The notes: generated by a model from the letters alone, not told the origin. DNA of 58,323 nt from Bacteroidaceae bacterium (GCA_017616445.1 JAFZYE010000024.1:1-58323); one strand, 5' to 3'. Positions 1 to 8,068 are shown, numbered from the stretch's first letter. Numbers and translations are program-made.

Positions 1-15
1 CTGATAACACATAAG

Positions 16-2829
16 ATGTATACATTGAAATTATTCCTTTCTATATTATCCATGACATTCCTGCCGCTCACCATGCAGGGGCAGGAGGCGATTCATGGTG
101 TGTGTGGTCTGTATGGCGACAATGTTCTGTGGGACCTGAAGGGTGATACGCTCTTCATCAGCGGACGAGGTGATATGGCGAATTATGAATGGAACAGTTC
201 TCAACGTTCGGCACCTTGGAACGCATATAGGGCACAGATTAAATGTGTCATTGTTGAGGATTCTGTCACTTCTATTGGAGAATATGCGTTCCAGCAATGC
301 GAGAAACTGACTACAGTTAGGTTTCCTCAAAGTCTGAAGAAGATTTGCAAAGGAGCTTTTTGGGAGTGTACAAATATGGATTCCATCACGTTTCCCGATA
401 GTGTTTATATTGGCGGACAAGCTTTCTACAGGTGTATCTCCTTACACTCAATCACGTTTCCTGAACATTTATTAGAATTGGGAGGAGCAGCCTTCTGGAA
501 TTGCGCCAGCCTGGATTCTATCCGCATTCCGAATACCATCACAACCTTAAAAGGCACATTTGCCGGATGCACATCCTTGCGTTATGTAGAGATTCCGAAT
601 AGCGTGAAAACCTTGGAAGGAACGGTATTTGCCAACTGCAGTTCTTTGAAATCTATCCAAATACCGAATAGTGTGAAAACATTGGGAGGAGAAGTATTCA
701 AGGGCTGTACAGACTTGGATTCCATCGTGATTCCCAACAGTGTGACAGATATTGGTATACGGGCTTTTGAAGATTGCACGCATCTGAAATCTGTCAAGTT
801 ATCGGAGAAACTCACCTCCATTCCCAGTTACGTTTTCAGAAACTGTAGCAGCCTGACTTCCATAGAGATTCCTGAAGGAGTAACGGCTATTGGGGATTAC
901 ACATTCGCAGGCTGCGAAGCCCTCTCAACTATCATCATCTCAAAGAATGTGTCAAATATTGGCTATTATGCATTCTATAACTGTATGGGAATAAAAGATT
1001 TCTTCTGCTATCCTGCCATAATGCCCAAGATATTTGAAAACGCATTTGACAACTACATGTACTGGCCGCTTCAGGCGACACTTCATGTGCCGAAGAATCT
1101 AATGAATGAGTATTCCGTCACCAAACCCTGGACAACATTCGAGCGACTCGCAGCTCTTCCCGACGCCATCGATAAAGGGAACAACTCGACGGCATACTAT
1201 ACCCTAAACAATGAAGAACAGACAGCCTCAGTGACCAGTGGTCTCGAGAAATATGTGGCGGATGTCATTATTCCTGGTCGCATCATGTCGAATGGAAAGT
1301 ACTACAACGTGACCTCTGTCGAGAACTTCTCATTCCTGAATTGTGAACAACTGACCTCTGTCTCCCTTAGCAACTCCATCAAATATGTAGGGCGCTTTGC
1401 CTTTGCCGACTGCCCAAGGTTGGAAAAGGTAAAACTACCAAGCAGCATCACTGCCATTGAAGACTACACCTTTTCAAACTGCATCAGTTTGTTTGAGATT
1501 GAGATTCCTGGCAAAGTGACCTCCATCGGTGAGGGAGCATTTGTTGGTTGCAGCAACTTGGAATCCATCTCTCTCCCAAACAAAACAACCTCTATCGGCA
1601 TGCGTGCATTTGCCGACTGCTCGTCATTAACCTCAGTTCAGCTGAATGACAAGCTGGAGGTGATTGACGACAACGCATTCGAGGAATGCAAATCGTTGAC
1701 CTCTGTGACCATTCCAAACAGCATGACTCTTCTTGGCAGTAATGCCTTTAAGGACTGCACATCATTGAAAGCCGTGACCTTCGACGGCTGTGCAGGAGAG
1801 ATCTGCCAGGATGCCTTTAGCGGTTGTACAGGATTGAAAGACATCTACTCTTATTCCGACGTGCCTCCAGCAGCCGATGAGTATGCCTTCGAGGGCAGTA
1901 ACTACGATGCGACCCTTCATGTGTCTGCCGCTTCATTGGAAGCCTATCAATCGACTGCCCCTTGGTGCTACTTCAAGCATATCATCCCACACGAGGAAGC
2001 TGCCTACGGAGGAATCGTCTTTCAGTATGAATATAATACTGAAGACCTGACAGCCACATTAGTAAAAGTCACCTTCTCTGATAACACGAATGAAGAAAGG
2101 CTGGTTATTCCTGCAGAACTCCAAGTGGAAGGAAAGACCTACAAAGTAACTACAATAGAGGAGGGAGCTATTTCGTCTTATCAGAGAAGCTTTATCACTT
2201 CCATTGAGTTGCCAAGAACTTTACGTACATTAGAACGCAATACCATATCTGTTTCAGAGCAGTTGAAAACCATCAGAATTATGGGAGATATAGAAAAAAT
2301 TGACGATTATGCGTTTGTGGCCGCTCTTTATAATGGTTTGGGGCTAATAAACTGCTCACTGAATGATTTCTACTGCTATGCATCGTTTGTTCCTGAACTC
2401 AGTCCGCTGGCTTTCAATGGACACGCTTCACGTATCAAGTCTGATGACGATATCGCAGAGTTTGAAGACAATGGAAGGACATCTTATCTGCCACGATACT
2501 TCACCTTTAACTGGTGGGAGATGGGGTATAATGAAGATGGTGCTTTCACACAGATAGCCTACCATACCGACACCAAATATCAGTACTATCTCATCGAACA
2601 TGCCACCCTCCACGTACCGGCCTACCTCGTGGAAAGCTACAAGCAGACATTCCCATGGAACATGTTCGGCAACATCGTAGCACTTACGGAGGAAGAAACC
2701 AAGATAAAGGAGACCCCCTCCGACTCCCCCTCTATGGGGAGAGAAATTGTCAACCTCAATGGACAACGCATTACCACCCTCCAGAAGGGGTTGAATATCG
2801 TAGATGGGAAAAAAGTCTTTTTAAAGTGA
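16..2829 (+). CDS. BspA-type leucine-rich repeat surface protein
   Basis: A 937-aa secreted protein made mostly of LRR_5 (BspA-type) repeats. Residues 1-22 form a signal peptide ending near TMQGQEA. Repeats of the kind AFxxCxxLxSIxIPxSVxxIG run from about residue 70 to 370 and again from 430 to 640, with a more diverged third block around 680-860. The last 27 residues (VNLNGQRITT...GLNIVDGKKV) resemble the short C-terminal domain common on Prevotella secreted proteins, possibly a sorting signal. BspA-family proteins are known for adhesion to host proteins or other bacteria; the ligand here is unknown. The stretch ETPSDSPSMGRE just before that C-terminal domain is encoded by a copy of the dispersed C-rich palindrome (2711-2743). 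Confidence 0.9.
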   Translation: MYTLKLFLSILSMTFLPLTMQGQEAIHGVCGLYGDNVLWDLKGDTLFISGRGDMANYEWNSSQRSAPWNAYRAQIKCVIVEDSVTSIGEYAFQQCEKLTTVRFPQSLKKICKGAFWECTNMDSITFPDSVYIGGQAFYRCISLHSITFPEHLLELGGAAFWNCASLDSIRIPNTITTLKGTFAGCTSLRYVEIPNSVKTLEGTVFANCSSLKSIQIPNSVKTLGGEVFKGCTDLDSIVIPNSVTDIGIRAFEDCTHLKSVKLSEKLTSIPSYVFRNCSSLTSIEIPEGVTAIGDYTFAGCEALSTIIISKNVSNIGYYAFYNCMGIKDFFCYPAIMPKIFENAFDNYMYWPLQATLHVPKNLMNEYSVTKPWTTFERLAALPDAIDKGNNSTAYYTLNNEEQTASVTSGLEKYVADVIIPGRIMSNGKYYNVTSVENFSFLNCEQLTSVSLSNSIKYVGRFAFADCPRLEKVKLPSSITAIEDYTFSNCISLFEIEIPGKVTSIGEGAFVGCSNLESISLPNKTTSIGMRAFADCSSLTSVQLNDKLEVIDDNAFEECKSLTSVTIPNSMTLLGSNAFKDCTSLKAVTFDGCAGEICQDAFSGCTGLKDIYSYSDVPPAADEYAFEGSNYDATLHVSAASLEAYQSTAPWCYFKHIIPHEEAAYGGIVFQYEYNTEDLTATLVKVTFSDNTNEERLVIPAELQVEGKTYKVTTIEEGAISSYQRSFITSIELPRTLRTLERNTISVSEQLKTIRIMGDIEKIDDYAFVAALYNGLGLINCSLNDFYCYASFVPELSPLAFNGHASRIKSDDDIAEFEDNGRTSYLPRYFTFNWWEMGYNEDGAFTQIAYHTDTKYQYYLIEHATLHVPAYLVESYKQTFPWNMFGNIVALTEEETKIKETPSDSPSMGREIVNLNGQRITTLQKGLNIVDGKKVFLK
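2711..2743. repeat. C-rich palindromic repeat, in-frame copy
   Basis: GACCCCCTCCGACTCCCCC followed by TCTATGGGGAG. Nearly the same sequence lies between genes at 33011-33044. This copy is read in frame by the BspA-like gene as ETPSDSPSMGR, between the repeat region and the C-terminal domain. Confidence 0.75.
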
Positions 2830-2860
2830 GGACCCCCCGCCCCCCTTTAGGGGGAGGAGA
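2830..2860. repeat. C-rich palindromic repeat
   Basis: GGACCCCCCGCCCCCCTTTAG followed by GGGGAGGAG, directly after the BspA-like stop codon. CCCCCTTTAGGGGG can fold as a hairpin. It belongs to the family seen at about a dozen places in this window. Confidence 0.75.
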
Positions 2861-2918
2861 AAGTGAAAGTGTATAGTTTATAGTAAAAAACGAAAAGTGA
2901 GACGTTATACAATGCATA

Positions 2919-3086
2919 ATGGAAGAAGAAATGAACAAACGAAAGGAGCAGAAAGAGCTGATTCGTAGTGTCATGGCCCAGTGTAACAAATGGGTGGATG
3001 ACGGAAGCAACATTTCCATCCATGTGACCATCGAGCATCACTATTATGGAACAATAGATCAACTAACGATAAATGGATTAGCGTAG
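2919..3086 (+). CDS. Small hypothetical protein (55 aa)
   Basis: An ATG-started frame of 55 codons, MEEEMNKRKEQKELIRSVMA at its start and ending TIDQLTINGLA. It is hydrophilic, has no signal peptide and no family I recognise. It lies between the BspA-like gene and the ATPase gene, both on the same strand. Amino acid composition looks protein-like (charged N-terminal helix, then an alternating beta-like segment), but length is short and I have no homology evidence. Confidence 0.4.
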   Translation: MEEEMNKRKEQKELIRSVMAQCNKWVDDGSNISIHVTIEHHYYGTIDQLTINGLA

Positions 3087-3096
3087 AAACTTACAG

Positions 3097-3134
3097 CTAA
3101 TAAAGTTTATAGTTGATAGTTTAGTGTTTATAGT
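3097..3134. repeat. Heptamer-phased spacer tract
   Basis: Degenerate 7-bp units AGTTTAT-AGTTGAT-AGTTTAG-TGTTTAT-AGT in the gap upstream of the ATPase gene. One of many 7-bp tracts in the window's intergenic DNA. Confidence 0.6.
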
Positions 3135-3228
3135 CTGTTGAATTGGTTGAAAGTGCAGAGTTTAGACTTTAGTTTGTTCAATTTTAAACATTTTCGACAC
3201 TAACTGCTCCACTCTAATATTTTTTTAC

Positions 3229-3236
3229 TATCTTCG
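3229..3236 (+). promoter_or_regulatory. Possible Bacteroidetes -7 element for the ATPase/STAS-like pair
   Basis: TATCTTCG followed by CACAG, one mismatch from the TAnnTTTG consensus, 30 bp before the ATPase start. No clear TTTG -33 element was seen. Confidence 0.35.
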
Positions 3237-3266
3237 CACAGAAAAACAATAGGCATTAGATATCTC

Positions 3267-3992
3267 ATGGCAACTAACACAATACAAATCGCATCAATGG
3301 ATGACATACTGTCTTCCTTTTTTGCAAATATCATCGCCAAAGAAAATACTATTTCTTCAGCGACACCTCTGCTTTCTGCCATGAAGGACATATATGCCCA
3401 GAAAACGACATCGAGTATTTGCACATTCTGTTTGGACGACAATGCTATAGCCACAGCTATTAACCAACTTAAGGATCATTTGCGTAGTTGTAACCCAGAT
3501 TGTCTGAAATCATTTAACACGCCGCTTACTTACTTGCTGGACGAATTGATTTGCAACATCCAACAACACGCACAAACTGAGCGAGGCTTTGATTTTTTAG
3601 AATACAACGCTGCTACTAATTATATTGAGATTATTATCGCAGATTTGGGCATTACTATCTATGGTAGTTACGTGGCTGCCCAGAAACATCTTGATAAATT
3701 GGGAAATAGCGATGCAGAGGCTCTAAATCTGGCACAAAAAGGTTATTCCGTTAAAAACTTACCAGACGCAGAGAATCGTGGCTATGGTATCTCATCGAGT
3801 ATACGTATGGTCGTAGATGGATTGCAGGGAGAGTTCGCCGTTTTATCTGGAAATGCCCTATTAGTTCAATCTGCCACTCAAAAGAAAATTTTAGATTTGC
3901 CAAAGGAAATAGACTACAAAGGAACAATGATAGTAATCAAGATTCCTGCTACTATTCCTGAAGGATTTAACCTTTATAGTTATACAAGTTAA
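3267..3992 (+). CDS. GHKL-type (histidine-kinase-like) ATP-binding protein
   Basis: A 241-aa soluble protein whose C-terminal two thirds match a stand-alone HATPase_c domain. The N-box is DELICNIQQHA at 92-102 (E93, N97), the G1 region is ADLGIT around 125-130 (degenerate, lacking the second glycine of DxGxG), and the G2-like loop is NRGYGISS at 170-177. There is no dimerisation/phosphoacceptor His domain, so it resembles anti-sigma-factor or signalling ATPases rather than a sensor kinase. Residues 1-85 are an unassigned N-terminal domain. The stop is 2 nt before the next gene, which encodes a STAS-like protein, so the two are probably translated together and may interact. Target unknown. Confidence 0.75.
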   Translation: MATNTIQIASMDDILSSFFANIIAKENTISSATPLLSAMKDIYAQKTTSSICTFCLDDNAIATAINQLKDHLRSCNPDCLKSFNTPLTYLLDELICNIQQHAQTERGFDFLEYNAATNYIEIIIADLGITIYGSYVAAQKHLDKLGNSDAEALNLAQKGYSVKNLPDAENRGYGISSSIRMVVDGLQGEFAVLSGNALLVQSATQKKILDLPKEIDYKGTMIVIKIPATIPEGFNLYSYTS

Positions 3993-3994
3993 CG

Positions 3995-4330
3995 ATGAAA
4001 CAGATTATTAATATACAAGAACGTTATGGCGCGGAACTTCACACGCGACAATTGATTGAGCGGCTAGCAGCCTCACTTAATCCAGCCGATTCCTATTTGT
4101 TGGACATGCAGGGCGTGCAGCAAATCTCTCGCTCCGCTGCTGATGAATTATACAACTTAACCCATAGCAACATTCACGTAGATATTATCAACCTAGAACC
4201 TTTTGTCGAGAAGATGTTCTCCGCAGTAACGAAGGGTCGTTTCCTTCCACGTCAGCACACCGCTGGAGATATGCCTATTGTACATTGTGCTACAATTAGC
4301 AGTGTGCTGCAACAATTGGGATCACTATAG
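3995..4330 (+). CDS. STAS-like domain protein (DUF4325 type)
   Basis: A 111-aa protein. The segment SYLLDMQGVQQISRSAADEL (33-52) has the shape of the STAS-like/DUF4325 core: a beta strand ending in D, then a loop and helix where anti-sigma antagonists carry their regulated Ser. Here S46 and S48 lie in that region. It follows the GHKL ATPase by 2 nt. In Gram-positive partner-switch systems an ATPase phosphorylates such a STAS protein; whether this pair works the same way is inference. No sigma factor or phosphatase gene is adjacent. Confidence 0.7.
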   Translation: MKQIINIQERYGAELHTRQLIERLAASLNPADSYLLDMQGVQQISRSAADELYNLTHSNIHVDIINLEPFVEKMFSAVTKGRFLPRQHTAGDMPIVHCATISSVLQQLGSL

Positions 4331-4559
4331 TCGGTAGTTCCCCATATCAAAGATGTAGGAAGTGGCTATAACAGACATTGAGAAATAGTTTCTGATAAAT
4401 AATAGAATAAGAGAAATGGTGTATAGCGCCATCAGATAAAATAAAAATAATATTTTTTTAGAAGATATAATTCATATCATCACGCTGAGGTTCATCGGCT
4501 TCCATAAACATTACATGATAAACGGGCATGTAAGTGATCTTCCTGTACAGCATGATTTT

Positions 4560-4639
4560 TACACTTTTCAATGACTTTTTGTAGTCAAAAACTACACTTT
4601 TCAATAGAATTTCGCACTGCAAAAATACACTTTTCAATC
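4560..4639. repeat. Three 13-bp repeats phased at 33 bp
   Basis: TACACTTTTCAAT starts at 4560, 4593 and 4626. Spacing is exactly 33 bp (about three helical turns) while the spacer sequence between copies is not conserved. This is the layout expected of a protein-binding array or iterons. It lies about 230 bp downstream of the STAS-like gene. Confidence 0.7.
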
Positions 4640-5104
4640 GAAACGGCCAAATAAATTATAAAAAAAGTGATATCAGATGTTGTTTCGCAACCACACTTTG
4701 GGGATAAAGGTGAATCAAGAATCAGTAGAGTTAAGTATTAATAAACTTTAGTTCGACGGACTCAATTAAGGCCTAAAGTCTAATTAATACCCTCATTTTG
4801 GCTCACTGGTAAAATCCTGTGTTGTGATAAATAAAAAAGCCTCCGGAAAAAAACAAAAACATCAAAAATACCTTTCAGATGACAAGCAACCTTTGGTCGC
4901 TTTGCAGAACTCGCCCGATGTGTTCATCGGTAAGTGAACTTCCCATGCCCACTTCGAGCGATCTCTGCACCCTTACAGGGTATGTCATCTTCAAGGACAA
5001 AAACAGTGCAAATCGAACGCAGAAATCAAACTTGTTTGAATTTTGCTGAGATGCCGCCTGTTTTGCAGGAACTGAAAATATTAAAAATTATGCGTTCTAG
5101 AAAA

Positions 5105-5132
5105 GACTTTAGACGCTAGACACAAGACTTTA
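5105..5132. repeat. Heptamer tract GACTTTA-type
   Basis: Four 7-bp units GACTTTA-GACGCTA-GACACAA-GACTTTA. They overlap the end of the small minus-strand frame 5116-5277. Confidence 0.6.
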
Positions 5133-5167
5133 GAAGAAAACATCCACTTTTTTCTTTTTTTTCTTGG

Positions 5168-5282
5168 CTGTGATGCGAGGCCGTAGGCTGTTCGTAGGTA
5201 TCGGGCAAAGGGCTGTTAAGCTCGCTTAGACAGAACTTGGAACGATGACTTCGGACTGATGCTCGTAGAGAATGCATCACAG
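5168..5282 (-). ncRNA. Candidate structured RNA or short conserved ORF element
   Basis: CTGTGATGC (5168-5176) and GCATCACAG (5274-5282) form a perfect closing stem around a 97-nt interior. On the minus strand a TATCTTTG promoter-like site lies about 80 bp upstream (5363-5370). The same strand carries a 53-codon frame (5277 to 5116) starting MHSLRASVRSHRSKFC, so the element could be a small gene instead. From memory, very similar sequence recurs in other Bacteroidales genomes; I could not check this. Confidence 0.35.
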
Positions 5283-5362
5283 GCAAGTATTTTTGATATT
5301 TTTGATTGGATTATTGTTAAATTTCACTTTTTCGTCCCAACATTGTTGGAACATATTCGGCG

Positions 5363-5370
5363 CAAAGATA
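5363..5370 (-). promoter_or_regulatory. Minus-strand -7 promoter element
   Basis: Minus-strand TATCTTTG followed by CGCC matches the TAnnTTTG(C) consensus. It points away from the RecA-like ATPase gene into the structured element at 5168-5282. No TTTG -33 box is at the usual distance. Confidence 0.35.
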
Positions 5371-5459
5371 CTACTTTTTTCCGAACTTTGCATTGTCCGG
5401 ACAAAAAAAGTGAAATAATTAACTAAAACATCAAAAGGAAAAGACAATGGAATGATAGT

Positions 5460-6692
5460 ATGAACGAAGAAGCATTTAAATTGGTTCGACAATCGGTGAT
5501 TGAATCATCGATGACTGATGACGACAGATTATTGGAAGGGCTACGCATCACTTGCGAGAAAGAACTGCCTCCCATGCATTTCCTCTTCCGTATATTCGGG
5601 AAACCTTGTTTTCCCCGCGGTGAACTTGTGGCAGTCACAGGAAAAGCCAAGAGCGGTAAGACGCTGTTCAATTCAGTATTGATGGCCTGCTGCATGCGCG
5701 ATGAGGTGCTGCAGGTACAGCGTCCCATTGATGATGACGATGGCATACGCCAGAAGCAGTATGTCAAATGTCTTTGGTATGATACAGAGCAGAGTGAGCA
5801 GTCCACACAGGACATCCTCAAAAACCGAATCGCCAGGATGGTCGGAGAAGCTGGTTCAAAGTTTCATGATGCAGGATTCGAAGTTTTTAATGTCAGGTGC
5901 CTGAATCACGATGTACGTCTGCGCCTGTTCGAGAAGGCTGTACACAAGTACCGCCCAGAACTCGTTGTGCTTGATGGCGTACGTGACCTCTTAGCAGACA
6001 TCAACGATGGCGTGAAAGCTCAGGAGATTGTGGAACGGCTGATGAAGCTGGCACAGGAGACCGATTGCTGCCTGGTATGTGTGCTGCACCAGAATAAGGG
6101 TGCAGAAGACCGCAACCTGCGAGGATGGATTGGTACGGAACTGATGAACAAAGCCTTCGAAGTATATGCATGCGAGAAGGTGAAACCAGAGAATATCTTT
6201 GCGGTGGAGCAGACCCATACGCGTAAGTACGACCTCGGAAGCCTGATGTTCTTCCGTGTGGATACGGATACCGAACTGCCAATAGTATGTGATGCCCCTA
6301 CCCGCTTTGCTACGATGAGTTGCTTTCAGCAGGCTTATCAGCAATGGGATAAGTTGCCTTACATGACCAAAGGATATCTGTGGTTCGATGAGAACAACAA
6401 ACCTCATCCGAAGACTGATGAGCTTTTCTATGAGGCGTTAAAGGCCGGTCCTTTGTATTACTGCGACTTGCAGGCCAAGGTGCAGTCGTTACTCAATTGT
6501 GGTACAGACATGTGGAACAACATGTTTCGTGAGATGCGGGACCAAGGTGCCATCATCCGCACGAAGAACAGCCAAGGGAAGTCTGTATGGACACTACCAG
6601 CAACACCAACAAAAACAACCAAACCACAAGCATCTCAACAGGACCTGTTTGACCCGCCCGCTGCCGACTCAGGCGACAGCCCCTCCTCTTAG
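5460..6692 (+). CDS. RecA-like AAA ATPase (RepA-helicase type)
   Basis: A 410-aa cytoplasmic P-loop ATPase. Walker A is GKAKSGKT (61-68), Walker B is ELVVLDGVRD (167-176), and a VLHQNKG motif (208-214) follows, as in hexameric RepA/DnaB-type RecA-fold ATPases. The C-terminal 120 residues look like a winged-helix segment (YYCDLQAKVQSLL...MWNNMFREMRDQGAIIR). Such proteins occur in Bacteroidales replication/mobilisation modules. It is followed by a DUF4248-like HTH gene and an HU-like gene, a recurring cassette. No relaxase, integrase or partition gene is nearby. The stop codon lies inside a palindrome that could terminate transcription. Confidence 0.75.
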   Translation: MNEEAFKLVRQSVIESSMTDDDRLLEGLRITCEKELPPMHFLFRIFGKPCFPRGELVAVTGKAKSGKTLFNSVLMACCMRDEVLQVQRPIDDDDGIRQKQYVKCLWYDTEQSEQSTQDILKNRIARMVGEAGSKFHDAGFEVFNVRCLNHDVRLRLFEKAVHKYRPELVVLDGVRDLLADINDGVKAQEIVERLMKLAQETDCCLVCVLHQNKGAEDRNLRGWIGTELMNKAFEVYACEKVKPENIFAVEQTHTRKYDLGSLMFFRVDTDTELPIVCDAPTRFATMSCFQQAYQQWDKLPYMTKGYLWFDENNKPHPKTDELFYEALKAGPLYYCDLQAKVQSLLNCGTDMWNNMFREMRDQGAIIRTKNSQGKSVWTLPATPTKTTKPQASQQDLFDPPAADSGDSPSS

Positions 6693-6721
6693 GCCCCTAT
6701 ATATAGGGCCTTAGAGGGGGG
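6680..6721 (+). terminator. GC-rich palindrome overlapping the ATPase stop codon
   Basis: CCTCTTAGGCCCCTATATA then TAGGGCCTTAGAGG forms a long stem. The TAG stop (6690-6692) is part of the first arm. It has no T-tract, so it may be an RNA-stabilising hairpin or a member of the C-rich palindrome family rather than a classic terminator. Confidence 0.5.
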
Positions 6722-6819
6722 CTTAGGCCTAGAATAGTCGAGAGTAAGTCAGAGATCATCCCCGTTAGATGTTAAGATTTTCTGTAGTGTCAAACAATTA
6801 AACAATAATCAATAGACTT

Positions 6820-6999
6820 ATGAAAGCAATGTATAAATCCGAACTGGCCGAACTCGCAGGAGTCTCCCCTCGCACTTTCCGCCGCTATCTGCAGACGCGC
6901 CGTCCTGTTCTTGAGGCAATGGGTGTCAGTCCCAGAACACGCAAATTGCCTCCAAAGGCAGTCCGTTATATCTGTGAAGACTATTGTATTGAAATATAA
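6820..6999 (+). CDS. Small DUF4248-like helix-turn-helix protein (59 aa)
   Basis: A 59-aa protein beginning MKAMYKSELAELAGVSPRTF and ending YICEDYCIEI. KSELAELAGVSPRTFRRYL is a classic helix-turn-helix. The second half (PRTRKLPPKAVRYICEDY) matches my memory of the Bacteroidales DUF4248 family. It sits between the RecA-like ATPase and the HU-like gene, the usual position of this family. DNA binding is inferred from the HTH; the target is unknown. Confidence 0.7.
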   Translation: MKAMYKSELAELAGVSPRTFRRYLQTRRPVLEAMGVSPRTRKLPPKAVRYICEDYCIEI

Positions 7000-7053
7000 T
7001 TCTTTTTTTTCTCTAAGACGGCCATAGACAGCCATCGTCCTTTCAAAATGTCG

Positions 7054-7061
7054 TAACTTTG
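7054..7061 (+). promoter_or_regulatory. -7 promoter element upstream of HU-like gene
   Basis: TAACTTTG in GTCGTAACTTTGTATCG matches TAnnTTTG. Transcription from here would give a leader of about 165 nt before the HU-like gene, containing the direct repeats at 7099-7135. Confidence 0.5.
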
Positions 7062-7098
7062 TATCGCGAAAGAAAAAGACTAGGAAAATCTGTTCCGC

Positions 7099-7135
7099 GT
7101 TCAAGGAAAAAAGTCTTCTTGTTCAAGGAAAAAAG
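7099..7135. repeat. Direct repeat pair in HU-like gene leader
   Basis: GTTCAAGGAAAAAAG occurs at 7099-7113 and again at 7121-7135 (22-bp period). CTAGGAAA (7080) and CTAGGAAC (7147) flank the pair. They lie between the promoter element and the HU-like start, so they may be regulatory at RNA or DNA level. Confidence 0.55.
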
Positions 7136-7234
7136 ACAAATTTTTCTAGGAACTTTTAGAAGAAGATCAAGGTAAAATAGTTTGGCCAACTATATAATTA
7201 TCTTATTATTAACCACAAAAAAAAGAAAGCGATT

Positions 7235-8068
7235 ATGGGAAAAATCAAGTATTCTGTACGTGAGACGACCGTGAAATGGGGCGACCATGCAGGCGAGAAG
7301 CGTTACAGCGCCAACCTGCAGACCAGCGGCACTATATCACTCGACAAATTTGCCGAACACATGGCCGACCACGACTGCAAGTACAACAAAGGTGACATCT
7401 ACTCTGTCCTGCTCCAGATGTCGAAGTGTATTCGTGAATTCATCCTTGATGGATATATGGTCAGTCTGGGTGACCTGGGTGTCATCAGTCCGCGAATCAA
7501 GCAGAAAGCAGCAACTGTGCGTGAAGAGTACAGCGCAGGCAACATCACCGACCTGTATGCCACACTCAAGATTGGTCCGGCACTGATCAACATGCGAGGC
7601 GAGGCATCCTTCGAGTACGCCCCTACTCTTGCGAGTCAGGCACTGCTCGTAGCAGCGATTCGAGAGGGAGCCAACTCTGTCAGCCTTGTCAAGCCGACAT
7701 CAGGTTCGGGCAACAGCGGTCAGAACAATGGAGGCAGTGGTTCTTCTTCGACTGGCTCAGAACAGGGTGGTTCAAATGGTTCAAGCAGTTCAAGTTCCGT
7801 AACTGCTCCAACCATCAGCGGAACGACTCCGTTCGATGACTCTACTCAGATAACCATCTCAGGTCCTGCAGGTGCAACCATCAAGTACACCACCAACGGT
7901 GTAGCTCCAACCGCTACATACGGTAACGACTACGAGGAGCCTATCACCCTCAATGCATCCGCAACCGTCAAGGCAGTAGCCATCATCGATGGCGTAGCCA
8001 GCGAAGTAGCTACGAAGCAGTTCACTAAGAACGGTAGTAGCGGTGGCGGAGGTGAGGAAGGAATGTAG
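7235..8068 (+). CDS. HU-like DNA-binding protein with chitobiase-type C-terminal domain
   Basis: A 277-aa protein. Residues 1-130 match the Bacteroidales HU-like (HU-HIG) fold: IKYSVRETTVKWGDHAGEKR, then LLQMSKCIREFILDGYMVSLGDLG (59-82) and a basic PRIKQKAATVREEY arm. Residues 155-188 are a Gly/Ser-rich linker. Residues 190-265 match the CHB_HEX_C-type beta-sandwich (PTISGTTPF...TIKYTTNG). HU-like proteins bind DNA; the appended domain is usually seen on extracellular enzymes, so its role inside the cell is unclear. No signal peptide. It closes the ATPase/HTH/HU cassette; the amidase and tiny smalltalk gene often found downstream are absent. Confidence 0.8.
   Translation: MGKIKYSVRETTVKWGDHAGEKRYSANLQTSGTISLDKFAEHMADHDCKYNKGDIYSVLLQMSKCIREFILDGYMVSLGDLGVISPRIKQKAATVREEYSAGNITDLYATLKIGPALINMRGEASFEYAPTLASQALLVAAIREGANSVSLVKPTSGSGNSGQNNGGSGSSSTGSEQGGSNGSSSSSSVTAPTISGTTPFDDSTQITISGPAGATIKYTTNGVAPTATYGNDYEEPITLNASATVKAVAIIDGVASEVATKQFTKNGSSGGGGEEGM

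Larger units (their letters stand above)
4331..5459. other. Long gene-poor region with phased repeats and structured elements
   Basis: About 1.1 kb with no convincing long gene. It is AT-rich and holds three 13-bp repeats spaced exactly 33 bp (4560-4639), a CCGATG/CATCGG hairpin at 4916-4931, two similar words TAAGTGATCTTCC (near 4531) and TAAGTGAACTTCCC (near 4932), a heptamer tract (5105-5132), a 115-nt element closed by a perfect 9-bp stem (5168-5282) and a minus-strand promoter-like site (5363-5370). A 61-codon frame at 4934-5119 looks fortuitous. Confidence 0.6.

Noticed and set aside
4934-5119. 61-codon plus-strand frame in the gene-poor region
   Set aside because: No family, no promoter or ribosome site seen, overlaps structured DNA on the other strand.
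5460-8068. Active prophage or integrative element
   Set aside because: No integrase, relaxase, portal, attachment-site duplication or boundary tRNA seen; only a three-gene cassette.
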